Source: CAWANF01 sp963783355 (GTDB lineage: Bacteria > Bacteroidota > Rhodothermia > Balneolales > DATFMH01). Taken from it: DNA of 64,000 nucleotides. Each line of letters begins with the position of its first letter. Positions within the stretch are counted from its first letter, which is position 1. The notes beneath the pieces were generated by a model. It searched no databases. It saw only the letters and a program-made list of their open reading frames with translations, and had not been told where the DNA came from. Shown here in pieces: positions 24,294-33,093 of this stretch. Location: the NCBI GenBank assembly GCA_963783355.1, contig CAWANF010000006.1, positions 124,001 to 188,000 of the forward strand. Reading direction: 5' to 3'. Position numbers and translations under genes: made by a program.

Positions 24294-24372
24294 CATAACA
24301 AGTGTTTTAAGGCGACCTTTTCCATTTGTCTTTTTCTCGTTTTCGTTCGGAATTTTCATTTTGCCTGCTAAT
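24294..24372 (+). other. attC: attC site 18, left half only
   Basis: ACATAAC followed by AAGTGTTTTAAGGCGACC and the conserved central block (CGTTTTCGTTCGGAATTTTC, TTTTGCCTGCTAATTTA). The right arm and core are absent; the next gene starts straight after. Confidence 0.65.
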
Positions 24373-24387
24373 TTATTTATTTATAAT

Positions 24388-24963
24388 ATGAAACGGCTAA
24401 TTTTACTTGGGAGCGTTTTACTTTTTATAATAAATCCACTCAAAGCTCAAAACAGTATTAGTGGATACATTGTTTCTCTGGAAACTGCTAAGCCTATTGC
24501 AAATGCTACTATCTATTTGAATAATCAATATAATTTACCATTAAAAGATTCAGATTCACTCAGAGTAACTTCAGATTCTACTGGGTTTTACACGATTACC
24601 GGAATTAAATCAGGTTCATATATCATAAATGCCTGGACTACCTATCATGAAATGAATCAACAATACACCATGGTAGTAGAGTCTAATATTATTAAGGTTG
24701 ATAGTACTATTAATATTGACTTTGTGTTTTCAGAAAATGCTTTTAAACAGCGTTTGAGTAATAAATATAAAATGCGTCGGTATTTTAAAAGTAAAACGCG
24801 CCAATACTTTATAAATCATCCGTCTGAAGCATTTGGCCCTCGGCCAATACGAAATTCAGATATGGTGGCACAACAGGCGGATCAACCCCAAATTTATATT
24901 GACTCCCAAAGAGATACGGTTGGATATTGCTTCATCCAAAAAACAAATAATACAAACAAATAA
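24388..24963 (+). CDS. Secreted carboxypeptidase-regulatory-like (CNA-B/DUF4480-like) domain protein
   Basis: The roughly 191-aa protein starts at ATG 24388 with a signal peptide (LILLGSVLLFIINPLKAQ). It continues with a CarboxypepD_reg-like beta sandwich (ISGYIVSLETAKPIANATIY, DSTGFYTITGIKSGSYII), then a basic helical tail. Such domains in Bacteroidota sit at the N-terminus of TonB receptors or in surface proteins; here it stands alone. It begins directly after the half attC, so it was probably joined to the arr cassette by deletion. Confidence 0.65.
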   Translation: MKRLILLGSVLLFIINPLKAQNSISGYIVSLETAKPIANATIYLNNQYNLPLKDSDSLRVTSDSTGFYTITGIKSGSYIINAWTTYHEMNQQYTMVVESNIIKVDSTINIDFVFSENAFKQRLSNKYKMRRYFKSKTRQYFINHPSEAFGPRPIRNSDMVAQQADQPQIYIDSQRDTVGYCFIQKTNNTNK

Positions 24964-24978
24964 AGAAGAAGATATTCA

Positions 24979-25097
24979 CCAAACACTTTTTTCAGTATGG
25001 CCTTTTTCGTTAAGCCTTTTCACTTTACCGTTCGGATTTTTCGTTTTATTTGATAAATTATTCATGGAAAAGGCCTGTATATGCAGGATGGTTAGAA
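24979..25097 (+). other. attC: attC site 19, diverged
   Basis: It contains the conserved centre (GCCTTTTTCGTTAAGCCTTTT, then CCGTTCGGATTTTTCG), arms ATGGCC/GGCCTG and the right core GTTAGAA at 25091-25097. The left core is unclear. Confidence 0.65.
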
Positions 25098-25139
25098 GGC
25101 ACTTCCCTGTTTCAAAACTTTGATTTAAAATAGCCGGTC

Positions 25140-25787
25140 ATGAACAAATTAAGTTTGTTATCACTTATTTTGTTGGTAGTAATTGTACCGACATATGGCC
25201 AATCTATCTCTTCTCATAAAGGTAATATCAGTATTGATATATTTCATTCGTTTGATCAAAATATGAGTGGAGTAAGCATGTCGTATAAAGGCCAAAATCC
25301 TGCCTGGGTATATGAAAATGACTATAACCGGGTTAATTATACCATAGGTATATCCAGTCTCTATTATTTTATGAATGATTTTGCACTCCGTTCGGGAGTC
25401 AGCTATGCCAACCGAAACTTTAGCAATAGATATTATTGCGCTGTCTGTATGACAGACATTCTCCCTCCTGTTCGTAACATCACACTGAAATTTGTTCAAG
25501 TTCCAATAGGAATTAGATATTATCCCTATAATCATAAAATTGGATTTTTTGCAGAGATAGGAATACTTAATCAATTCCTTGTCAACAAACCACAAATAAA
25601 TAATTTGAAGGGAAATTCATATTCTTTAAGCGACATAATTTCGGCTGGAGCTGTCTACAACTTCAGCTATGGATTTTCATTCCAAATTGCTACAAAATAT
25701 TCCAATGGACTGTCTGACATTTTTAAAAAGGCGGATTATTCTTACAAGGTTTTCGGGGTTCAAATGGGTCTGATAAAAAAACTATAA
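25140..25787 (+). CDS. Outer-membrane beta-barrel protein, PorT-like
   Basis: The 215-aa protein has a signal peptide (LSLLSLILLVVIVPTYGQS) and regular amphipathic strands, including MNDFALRSGVSYANRNF, LKFVQVPIGIRYYPYNHKIGF and SYKVFGVQMGLIKKL. VQVPIGIRYY is typical of the PorT/outer-membrane barrel family of Bacteroidota. CAVCMTD may form a disulfide. It follows attC19 and is the last rightward gene before the convergent bla-like operon. No attC was found after it. Confidence 0.75.
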   Translation: MNKLSLLSLILLVVIVPTYGQSISSHKGNISIDIFHSFDQNMSGVSMSYKGQNPAWVYENDYNRVNYTIGISSLYYFMNDFALRSGVSYANRNFSNRYYCAVCMTDILPPVRNITLKFVQVPIGIRYYPYNHKIGFFAEIGILNQFLVNKPQINNLKGNSYSLSDIISAGAVYNFSYGFSFQIATKYSNGLSDIFKKADYSYKVFGVQMGLIKKL

Positions 25788-25843
25788 TAAATGTTATTTA
25801 TGGTGAAATTCAAACTAATCGGGGTATCTATCACATGCCTCAA

Positions 25844-27305
25844 TTATTTTATCTTTTCCATCACTTTCCCATTTTTATATCGCACTTGTTTAATAACATT
25901 TCCCTTTTTGTCATATTCTGTCATGAGTCCCTGTTTTACATGATCTCCGGTATATGAGACTTCAAAGGCAAGTTGTCCGTTTTTGTGCCACATGCGCACA
26001 TGCCCCATTCCATCTTTACTTTCGGAAGGCAGAATATCTTTATAAACCAATACCCCATTGGTGTAACTTTCTTTTAAATTAGGTTTATGTAGAGACCAGT
26101 CCAGCTTTTGTCGGGTGCTGTCTCCATCTTTATACATGAGAGCACCGGTCTCAATCCCATCTTTATAATATTGCTTCATATACAGGCTGTCATTCCTGGT
26201 GTAATAAACCTTTTTTATTCCAGTGAACGGTACCCCGGAAGAAGTAAATTGAGCACCACCGGTGACAGGTATTCCAAGTTTTTTTGAGCGTTTGGGATTA
26301 GCATGAAGTTTCGGAACACTATAAAATGTTTTATTAGGGAAAAGATCAGAATCTGAATAAACGGTCTTTCTGCTGCAGAACGTAAGGGTTAGTAGCGCCA
26401 GTAAAGGCAGGAGCAACGCCGTCTTTGACCAGGAACGCAGCCTTGATCGTGTTCGAAACATCATTTGCAGCCGCTTTTTGGTGAGTGAGTAACCAATGCT
26501 GCTGGTTGCACTCATTGGTTTATTTCCGGCACAGACCCTGATCAGCATGTTTTGGTAGTCACTTACCGATGTGACCTTACCGGCTACGCATTCATCCGCT
26601 ATATATTCGTGATTCGATAGAACAGCGTGTTTGTAGAGATACATGAATGGATTAAACCAGAAGATGACTTTCAGAGTCTCTGTTATTAAAACATCCAGGG
26701 AATGGAACCGACGGACATGCGTCAGTTCATGCTCCAGGATCTCCGGTTCAATCTCTCCGGATTCAAATTGTTCTTTATTGAGGAATAATGAACCAGAAAA
26801 ATGATTGGGGTGTGGTCGGTTCATCCAGCAACACCAGAGTGGCCGGACCTGCTTTTTCAAGACTCCCGGATTTGATTTTGCCCTGTATTTTGAAGAGTCC
26901 ACCTGCAAAACGTATAAAAAGTAAAAGGGTGATCAATCCATACAAACCAAACAATATATCGAATTTACTAAGCGGCCATCCGGTCTTTGCCGGCGTAACC
27001 GAGACAGAAGCTTTTTCCGTTTTAGTTGAAGCATCAGGCTTAGTGCTTATCATCGATTCAACCGATTTGCTTACAGCCTCAGCCGGCGCATTGACCACCT
27101 GTTCCATTTGCTGCATCTTAAATCCTGCAATGGACTGTCCAGGGTGAATACCAAAAGAAATCAATGGAGCCCAAAGTCCAAATGTTAAAACGAACAACAA
27201 AAAGAAACGGTTGAAGCGATGTATCTTTTCATTTTCAAGCAGCAGTTTATAAACGCCGAAAAGGATCCCCAGCAGTAGCGTAGATTTTATCAAATAGATG
27301 ATCAT
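25844..27305 (-). pseudogene. BlaR1/MecR1-like M56 membrane metallopeptidase, frameshifted
   Basis: The N-terminal part (27305 to about 26795) has the membrane helices of the family (STLLLGILFGVYKLLLENEK) up to PTTPQSFFW. The frame then closes at 26775, while the next frame continues with LFLNKEQFESGEIEPEILEH, the zinc-protease motif HELTH, FWFNPFMYLYKHA and NHEYIADE. A one-base indel near 26790 explains this. The C-terminal half carries MORN/YwqK-like repeats (HKNGQLAFEVSYTGD, YDKKGNVIKQVRYKNGK). The family senses beta-lactams or cell-wall stress and cleaves BlaI. The start overlaps blaI by 4 bp. Pseudogene or sequencing error. Confidence 0.8.
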
Positions 27306-27673
27306 TGTTTTTTCCGCTCTATTTCTTTTTCAACAATAACTTTCAGTTCTTTCAATTCCTCTTCGGAAAGTTCTGTCTCGGAGGTAAAGAAAGAGGCAAA
27401 CTGGGCAGACGAGTTATTAAAAAACTTCTTGATAAGCCCATGTACCTGCTTCGAGAAATAGTCTGATTTCTTCACCAGCGGGTAATATTGCCGGGCACGG
27501 CCCTTTTGATCATAACCTATATACCCTTTCTCGGTCATGCGCTTAATTAAAGTGGCAACAGTCGTTGGGGCCGGTTTTGGATCAGGGTATTCTTCCAGCA
27601 AATCTTTCATGTAAGCTTTTTCCAGCTTCCACAGATGCTGCATCAACTCTTCTTCTGCTCTTGGTAATTGCAT
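27302..27673 (-). CDS. BlaI/MecI-family transcriptional repressor
   Basis: The 123-aa protein is full length with a winged-helix domain: RAEEELMQHLWKLEKAYMKDLL, PKPAPTTVATLIKRMTEKGYI and KGRARQYYPLV. The C-terminal dimerisation helices hold the acidic stretch cleaved by BlaR1 in relatives. It should repress its own operon through the two palindromes just upstream (27680-27716). Its stop overlaps the M56 gene start (ATGA). Since that sensor is frameshifted here, repression may be permanent. Confidence 0.92.
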   Translation of the reverse strand: MQLPRAEEELMQHLWKLEKAYMKDLLEEYPDPKPAPTTVATLIKRMTEKGYIGYDQKGRARQYYPLVKKSDYFSKQVHGLIKKFFNNSSAQFASFFTSETELSEEELKELKVIVEKEIERKKQ

Positions 27674-27679
27674 TGTTTC

Positions 27680-27716
27680 TTCTACAAGTATAGAATCTGT
27701 TTCTACAAATGTAGAA
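27680..27716 (-). promoter_or_regulatory. Tandem BlaI operators
   Basis: Two palindromes, TTCTACAAGTATAGAA (27680-27695) and TTCTACAAATGTAGAA (27701-27716), are spaced 21 bp centre to centre. They contain the TACA-N-TGTA core expected for BlaI/MecI binding and lie immediately before the repressor ATG. Confidence 0.85.
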
Positions 27717-27827
27717 TTATAAATCAGATTTTCAAAATATTATCTGTTGACCTCCTGCTCGAAGGAAAAACAGAGTTCACCGTTAGTACTGAACTGATCG
27801 ATTTCAATAATTTTTGGAAGCCGGATG

Positions 27828-27872
27828 TATAAACAGCACATTAATGAGACGTTTTTCGCCCGGCCGTTTTAT
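27828..27872 (+). other. attC: attC remnant, left part
   Basis: TATAAAC, then AGCACATTAATGAGACG, TTTTTCGCCCGGCCGTTTT. It resembles the left arm and centre of the array's attC sites; no right arm follows. Confidence 0.5.
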
Positions 27873-28019
27873 TTAAAAAAAACTGAGTTCTTTTTGTTAT
27901 TTTACTTATCTATAATTTTTACTTGAGCATGCGATAATAATAACATAAAGAGAGCTGATAGTATACCATCGTTAATAGCCATTGAATAAGCCTGCCCTTT
28001 CCTGAAATAATTTGAGATA

Positions 28020-29069
28020 ATGACGAAGAAACAAGCAAAACGAATACTCAGAATAGTATTGCCAGTTGCAACCATCATCTCCATGTTTTTCGTACCATGG
28101 ATCTTGGTAAGGGCGTGGCTGGCTCCATTGTCCGACACGGTACAGGAACAAGTCGATGAAGCCATAAATTATGGATTTGATGGCATAATTGTCTATGTGG
28201 ATGAGACAGGCAAACCACCGGCATTTTATGCAGCCGGCTGGAAAAACAAAGAGAAACGGATACCGGCTGACCCGCATGCCTTATTTAAGATTGCCAGTAT
28301 CGGCAAGTTATATGAAGCTGTTGCTATCACTAAATTAGTGCATGCCGGACGGTTGTCTTTGGATAGTACTCTTGCTTATTATATGCCGGAACTCTCGGGA
28401 AGAATTGAATATGCGAATAAAATTACCCTGAGAATGATGGTGGAACATCGGAGCGGCATTCCTAATGTAACGAATACACCGGATTTTTGGACAAACCCAC
28501 CCAAAAGCAGTAAAGAAGCGCTTGAACGGGTACTGGATTTGCCGGCTGACTTTAAACCGGGAGAAGAATATGAATACTCAAACACCAATTATTTATTGAT
28601 ATCTGAAATCATTAAAAAAGTTTCGGGAATGAGCACATTCCAATATATCAAAGAGAAAATTTTGAACCCTTTGGCGCTAAAACATACCTACGGTTCGATT
28701 CATGATGTAAATATGGACGATGTGATGAGTGGCTACTACGTTGGGGTAGAACATGATATTAAGAATGTTGATTATGGTTCCATGCTGGCTACCGCACAGG
28801 ATGTGGGCACATTCTTACGGGCATTAAACGATGGCTCATTGTTTAATAAAGGAGAACAGAGAATCTATTCCTCCATTTACGTATATAATCATACCGGCCT
28901 GGTTCCCGGCTACCAGAGTATCGCAAAATACTACAAAGACATCGACACGGTAGTCATACAATTCGTGAACACGACTAATTTTGACGGATACAACTGGAAT
29001 TTATCCGAAATTATATATAATCGTATAGTTAAAATATTGAGAAGAGGAAAAACTCAAAACAATATATAA
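28020..29069 (+). CDS. Membrane-anchored serine hydrolase (class C beta-lactamase/PBP4* type)
   Basis: The 349-aa protein has an N-terminal membrane segment (IVLPVATIISMFFVPWILV) and all three active-site motifs of the Beta-lactamase (PF00144) family: Ser93-x-x-Lys96 (ASIGKLY), Tyr186-Ser-Asn (YEYSNTNY) and His291-Thr-Gly (YNHTGLVPG). Such enzymes act in the periplasm as D,D-peptidases, esterases or rarely beta-lactamases. It lies divergent from blaI, whose tandem operators are about 300 bp away, so co-regulation is conceivable. An attC remnant sits just upstream. Confidence 0.85.
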   Translation: MTKKQAKRILRIVLPVATIISMFFVPWILVRAWLAPLSDTVQEQVDEAINYGFDGIIVYVDETGKPPAFYAAGWKNKEKRIPADPHALFKIASIGKLYEAVAITKLVHAGRLSLDSTLAYYMPELSGRIEYANKITLRMMVEHRSGIPNVTNTPDFWTNPPKSSKEALERVLDLPADFKPGEEYEYSNTNYLLISEIIKKVSGMSTFQYIKEKILNPLALKHTYGSIHDVNMDDVMSGYYVGVEHDIKNVDYGSMLATAQDVGTFLRALNDGSLFNKGEQRIYSSIYVYNHTGLVPGYQSIAKYYKDIDTVVIQFVNTTNFDGYNWNLSEIIYNRIVKILRRGKTQNNI

Positions 29070-29377
29070 AAAGCTTTTTAAACGTAATACACTCATCATT
29101 GGTCGCTTAAACCTCAAAAAAGAGTCGTCATATTGCAAACCCATTCAAGAGGACGCATTACGGCTTCGACCTATACTAATTACCAATAAACAATTCATTT
29201 TCAGCGAGGGTGTTGATATTCTCATCTTTTTAAACATCTCATTCCTGTCTACAAGCATCAAATTTGCAGAGATACCCAATCAATCACACATTCTTATGTA
29301 AAGGATGCTTGACAATTAAAAATTTTACGACTATTATTAGTAAAGTTTCCTTTACTAAATGTAAAACATTATAGACT
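29070..29377. other. Intergenic region
   Basis: About 300 bp with no ORF or attC-like block. A TTTACTAAATGTAAA palindrome at 29350-29364, just before the next gene, could be an operator for the XRE-type regulator encoded downstream. Confidence 0.35.
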
Positions 29378-29797
29378 ATGGAAAAATCAACATCAAATTC
29401 GAAAGACTGGAAAACCCGTATTAACAAAACAACGACACATCTTGCAGGATGGACAGCCGGATGGGTGATAACAATGGCCCTGGCAACTTTTGGCCCAGCC
29501 TACCTATGGAATTCTCAGCAATGGCTAACTATTAGTGCAATTCTTCTTAACCTAAGCTTAGGCCTCGGGATGATTGTAGCCTATATACGCCACCTGAAAA
29601 TGCAGGATGAAATGATGCAGAAAATACAACTTCAGGCGATGGCGGTGGCATTGGGTATCGGCGTTGTCGGCGGACTAAGCTACTCCCTGCTGGATACCAC
29701 CAATATCATCACTTCTGACGCTAAAATTGCCTACCTGGTAATGTTGATAAGCATTACGTACCTCGTGTCATTGCTCGTCATCCGCAGGAGGTACTGA
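29378..29797 (+). CDS. Four-TM membrane protein
   Basis: The 139-aa protein has a polar N-terminus (EKSTSNSKDWKTRIN) and four hydrophobic helices: LAGWTAGWVITMALATFG, LTISAILLNLSLGLGMIVA, MAVALGIGVVGGLSYSLL and IAYLVMLISITYLVSLLVI. It is followed by a YozG-like XRE regulator with a 1-bp overlap (TGATG). This pairing of a small multi-TM protein with a compact XRE regulator is common in Bacteria; the TM protein usually has no known function. Confidence 0.65.
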   Translation: MEKSTSNSKDWKTRINKTTTHLAGWTAGWVITMALATFGPAYLWNSQQWLTISAILLNLSLGLGMIVAYIRHLKMQDEMMQKIQLQAMAVALGIGVVGGLSYSLLDTTNIITSDAKIAYLVMLISITYLVSLLVIRRRY

Positions 29798-30000
29798 TGA
29801 ATAACCGACTAAAGGTACTTCGGGCCGAACGGGACTGGACTCAGGCAGATTTAGCGGATGCGCTGGAGGTTTCCCGCCAGACAATCAATGCCATTGAGAC
29901 CGGTAAATATGATCCCAGTCTGCCTCTCGCTTTTAAAATTTCGCGGCTTTTTGAGAAAACTATAGAGGAAATTTTCGATGATAGTGAAACCCCTGAGTAA
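29797..30000 (+). CDS. XRE-family regulator (YozG-like)
   Basis: The 67-aa protein is a single helix-turn-helix domain: NRLKVLRAERDWTQADLADAL, EVSRQTINAIETGKYDPSLP and AFKISRLFEKTIEEIF. It is full length for the YozG-like group. It is translationally coupled to the membrane protein upstream and probably represses the shared promoter. Confidence 0.92.
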   Translation: MNNRLKVLRAERDWTQADLADALEVSRQTINAIETGKYDPSLPLAFKISRLFEKTIEEIFDDSETPE

Positions 30001-30079
30001 ATAAATTCAGTGTAAGAACACCCGCAAAAATTGTGACACTATAACACTGCTAAAAGCAATTATAAAACAAATAATTAAC

Positions 30080-30256
30080 ATGAAAAAAGAAAAATATTTA
30101 GTTCTGGGAATGTCATTCGGTGTCGCAATTGGAACTGCGATTGGAGTGCTTACGGATAATCTGTCTTTATGGTTATCTTTAGGAATAGCAATAGGTACCG
30201 CATTAGGCCTGTCCTTAAATCATCTACAGAAAGAAGACAATATCGATAGGAACTGA
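30080..30256 (+). CDS. 58-aa glycine-zipper membrane protein
   Basis: The short ORF starts MKKEKYLVLGMSFGVAIG and has two hydrophobic stretches rich in GxxxG-type spacing (GVAIGTAIGVL, LGIAIGTALGLSL) and a charged tail (KEDNIDRN). Short proteins of this composition commonly follow small XRE regulator/membrane protein pairs. It lies 79 bp after the XRE gene on the same strand and likely belongs to that operon. Function unknown. Confidence 0.55.
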   Translation: MKKEKYLVLGMSFGVAIGTAIGVLTDNLSLWLSLGIAIGTALGLSLNHLQKEDNIDRN

Positions 30257-30343
30257 TGTTTCAATAGCAGCTAACTGCAATATCACGCCGTTTATACGAA
30301 CCGTTAGAATATCTTTCTCTTAATAAAGCTGTCTACCATCTGT

Positions 30344-30455
30344 GGTATAGCTAAGGTGTTTTTTTACGTTTTCCATTATGTTTTTTACACGTTTCCGTTC
30401 GGATTTCTCATTTTGTCTTCTAAATTATATGTCGAAATATTCATTATTTGCTGAA
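30344..30455 (+). other. attC: attC remnant, central block
   Basis: CACGTTTCCGTTCGGATTTC, TCATTTTGTCTTCTAAATTAT at 30388-30428 matches the conserved centre of the array's attC sites. The arms and cores are eroded. Confidence 0.6.
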
Positions 30456-30478
30456 TTTTAAACACATAGGGAAGAAAG

Positions 30479-30613
30479 ATGCAACTACCCGGCTTTGAAT
30501 ATCATCCGGCCCCATTAGAAACCGGATTTATCGAGAAATCATATTTCGGAAAGGACCGGACAATCGTTGCCCTTCTTCCTGTACCAAGCAGACACCAAGG
30601 AGGCCATTTATGA
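30479..30613 (+). CDS. 44-codon ORF coupled to the MFS gene
   Basis: ATG 30479 opens a 44-codon frame (MQLPGFEYHPAPLETGFIEK ... HQGGHL) whose stop overlaps the MFS start as ATGA (30610-30613). AAGAAAG precedes it. It may be a leader for coupled translation or the remnant of a longer gene cut by recombination. Not recognised. Confidence 0.35.
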   Translation: MQLPGFEYHPAPLETGFIEKSYFGKDRTIVALLPVPSRHQGGHL

Positions 30614-31842
30614 GTCACGAACGCCGTGTCCCTCCTGCCTGGCTGCTTAGCATCCCCGTTGCCACCTTTGGCCTGGTGTTCGGATTCATTATCGTCACCA
30701 TGCCGCAGATCCTTGCTGCCCAGAATGTTCCCGGCGGCGACATTGCCGTGGCGGTTGCTGTTGTCTCGATTCCGAATTTCATGGTTTTTCTAATCGCTCC
30801 AATTCTGGATGTCCGCTTCCGACGCCGCACCTATGCGATTGTATTTGGATTGCTCGGTGTCTTCGGCACGGCGTTCACAGTATTCTACCACCCTTCTAAA
30901 GTGGAAATTGAAGCGGTCATGGTGATGGCAAGTCTCTCCATCGCCTTATATGGTGCCGCAGTCGGTGGATGGACCGGAGCCCTGGTCGACAAGGACAGTC
31001 ACAGCAAGCTTGGTTCATGGAACACGATCTTCAATATATGCAGCGGAGGCCTTGGCGTACTCATATCCGGTTACCTGACGCAGCATCTGTCCCCGGGCCA
31101 TGCCGCACCACTAGTACTGGTCATCTTCCTGGCGCCAATGCTTTCGTTCTTTTTCATTCCGGCACCGGCTGCCAACGGTACCCTGGCGAGCGAAAGTTTC
31201 AGCCGCTTTGGCCGCGATGTCATCTCCTTATTCGAACGCCGTGAGGTATTGGTAGCCCTGGCTATGTTTATTCTGCCTTCTGCATCGTTTGCGCTTACCA
31301 ATACGCTCGGGGGCTGGGGCAAGTATTTTCACGCCAGTCCGGGACTGGTTAGTTTCTACGGCGGCATGGGCAGCATAGTAGCAGGTGTGATCGGCAGCTT
31401 TTTGATCCCGCCCATCGCCAGGAAGTTTGCATTGAGGCGTATGTATCTTACCATCGGTATCATCGGGGCCTGTTTCACGCTCAGTTTGTTGTTGCTGCCG
31501 CGAACATCCGGCACCTTCGGCATTGCTTTTGTCGGTGAAAATCTCTTCCAGGCCGCAGCCTTTGCCACAGCATTCGCCATCATTTTCGATGTTATCGGTA
31601 AGGGCAATCCGCTAGCCGCCACTATCTTTGCCGTACTAACCAACGCCATGAACTTACCTATTATATATATGGAAGTCATCGATGGCCACGGATTCGATTG
31701 GAATGGCGTATCGGGAGCATTTCTTGCTGATGCCTTAGTCAGCGGAGGTATCTGCATCCTGCTCTGGATCGTGCTTTTTAAAGTCCTGCGAGTGCAGAAT
31801 ATGAGTACAACAGCAAAACTTCAATCTATAGAAGCCGAATAA
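30610..31842 (+). CDS. Major facilitator superfamily transporter, AmpG/PAT-like
   Basis: The 410-aa protein has about twelve hydrophobic helices with the MFS layout: LLSIPVATFGLVFGFIIVTM (TM1), a DVRFRRRTY loop after TM2 matching motif A, and a charged central loop around residues 195-212. The N-terminal pattern (IPNFMVFLIAPILDVRFRRR) resembles AmpG/acetyl-CoA transporter relatives; the substrate is not determined. The gene is GC-richer than its surroundings and uses many C-ending codons, suggesting acquisition from another lineage. It is coupled to a 44-codon upstream ORF. Confidence 0.8.
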   Translation: MSHERRVPPAWLLSIPVATFGLVFGFIIVTMPQILAAQNVPGGDIAVAVAVVSIPNFMVFLIAPILDVRFRRRTYAIVFGLLGVFGTAFTVFYHPSKVEIEAVMVMASLSIALYGAAVGGWTGALVDKDSHSKLGSWNTIFNICSGGLGVLISGYLTQHLSPGHAAPLVLVIFLAPMLSFFFIPAPAANGTLASESFSRFGRDVISLFERREVLVALAMFILPSASFALTNTLGGWGKYFHASPGLVSFYGGMGSIVAGVIGSFLIPPIARKFALRRMYLTIGIIGACFTLSLLLLPRTSGTFGIAFVGENLFQAAAFATAFAIIFDVIGKGNPLAATIFAVLTNAMNLPIIYMEVIDGHGFDWNGVSGAFLADALVSGGICILLWIVLFKVLRVQNMSTTAKLQSIEAE

Positions 31843-32221
31843 CAGCACGGGACAATCCCGGCCCGGCACCTTAAATATATTGTAAAGGAGAATTAGCGTA
31901 TCAAGGTCCCTGGCCCGCAGATTTTTTAATCATTTAATTACTCGTATAAGCTGACGCAGGCAGGCGTGGCACTTGACTCCATTGTTATGGTTTTAAAAAA
32001 CAAGTATCACCCCTAATTAAATGACGTCATTTCTTTAATCTGCCTGAAGTTTCAACTCAAAATCTACACCTTTTAAATAACCTCATACCCATCTTTTATT
32101 TGCAGCATTTGACGAAACCGTACAATCTGTCAGACAAAATACACGTTGATTTTATTATCTGTTTAAAGTAAAGTATAGATGTTAATGAACTTTTTCTCTC
32201 TATAAATATTATAAAACCGTT
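31843..32221. other. Intergenic region
   Basis: About 380 bp without an ORF. CAGCACGGGACAATCCCGGCCCGG near the MFS stop has short GC-rich inverted parts (a possible weak terminator). The rest is AT-rich and should hold the peroxiredoxin promoter. No attC block seen. Confidence 0.35.
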
Positions 32222-32821
32222 ATGTTTAAAAAATATTTGTTATCCCCCGCTATAATCTTTGTCTTATGCCTCTCTGTTTCTTTGCCAGTTTTTGCTCAAT
32301 CGATGTTAACAAAAGGAACGGCTGCCCCACTGTTTACCGCTGAGGCAAGTCAGGCTGGAAAGGATTTTCAGTTTTCATTAAAAAAAGCCCTGGCTAAAGG
32401 GCCTGTTGTTCTCTACTTCTACCCGGCTGCATACACCGGCGGTTGTGATTTGGAAGCGCATACTTTCGCAACCCTTAAAAGCAAGTTTACTGCAGCAGGT
32501 GCTACTGTAATCGGTGTATCTGCAGATAGTATTCAACGTCTGAATTCATTCTCGTCCGATCCGAAATATTGTGCCGGTAAGTTCCCGGTAGCCTCCGACC
32601 CAAAAGGTAAAATTGCTGCCACTTACGGCCTGAAATTAATACCTCCCCAACCCGGTGTTAAGGATGTGCGAGGCAAGAAGGTCACACACGGTTTTATTCC
32701 AAGAACAACTTTTGTGATTAATAAAAAAGATATCATTGTGGCCACCTTTTCGACAAGAAAGGATCACATTTCGCCTGACGAACATGTTAAAAAGGCATTG
32801 GCCATCGTAAAGGGAATGTAA
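32222..32821 (+). CDS. Periplasmic peroxiredoxin (AhpC/TSA, PrxQ/Bcp-like)
   Basis: The 199-aa protein has a signal peptide (IIFVLCLSVSLPVFAQ) and a thioredoxin-fold peroxiredoxin domain. The peroxidatic Cys75 lies in YPAAYTGGCDLEAHTF, and VIGVSADSIQRLNSF, FPVASDPKGKIAATYGL and TTFVINKKDIIV are typical of the Bcp group. It reduces peroxides using thiol donors. The usual TPGCT is TGGCD here; a second Cys (KYCAGKF) may be the resolving residue. It is exported, unlike most Bcp proteins. A terminator follows at once, so it is monocistronic. Confidence 0.9.
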   Translation: MFKKYLLSPAIIFVLCLSVSLPVFAQSMLTKGTAAPLFTAEASQAGKDFQFSLKKALAKGPVVLYFYPAAYTGGCDLEAHTFATLKSKFTAAGATVIGVSADSIQRLNSFSSDPKYCAGKFPVASDPKGKIAATYGLKLIPPQPGVKDVRGKKVTHGFIPRTTFVINKKDIIVATFSTRKDHISPDEHVKKALAIVKGM

Positions 32822-32829
32822 TCTGTTAA

Positions 32830-32876
32830 TAATGAAAATGGCTCCACCTTAATTGAGGGGCCATTTTCATTATTAA
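32830..32876 (+). terminator. Rho-independent terminator after peroxiredoxin
   Basis: AATGAAAATGGC (32831-32842) pairs perfectly with GCCATTTTCATT (32860-32871) around a 17-nt loop. A T-rich stretch follows. Confidence 0.75.
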
Positions 32877-32944
32877 ATCTTTCAAACATTCCTTCAGAAT
32901 CTATCCTATCTTTTTGATTCGATTATAATGAGGTTACATATTAC

Positions 32945-33056
32945 CGCCGCATTAATCGAACGTTCTTAGTTAAGCCTTTTCTAACACTTTTCAACCCTTT
33001 TTACGCTTAACTTGTTACATGACAATTAAAAAACTCCCTGACGCACGGAGTCTTTA
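32945..33056 (+). other. attC: attC remnant, strongly diverged
   Basis: CCGCATTAATCGAACGTTC, TTAGTTAAGCCTTTT and later AAAAAACTCCCTGACGCACGG resemble the arms and centre of the array sites, but no cores are recognisable. Confidence 0.4.
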
Positions 33057-33093
33057 TTTCCCTGTAACATGACTTTTTCAATGGAGGATCAGA

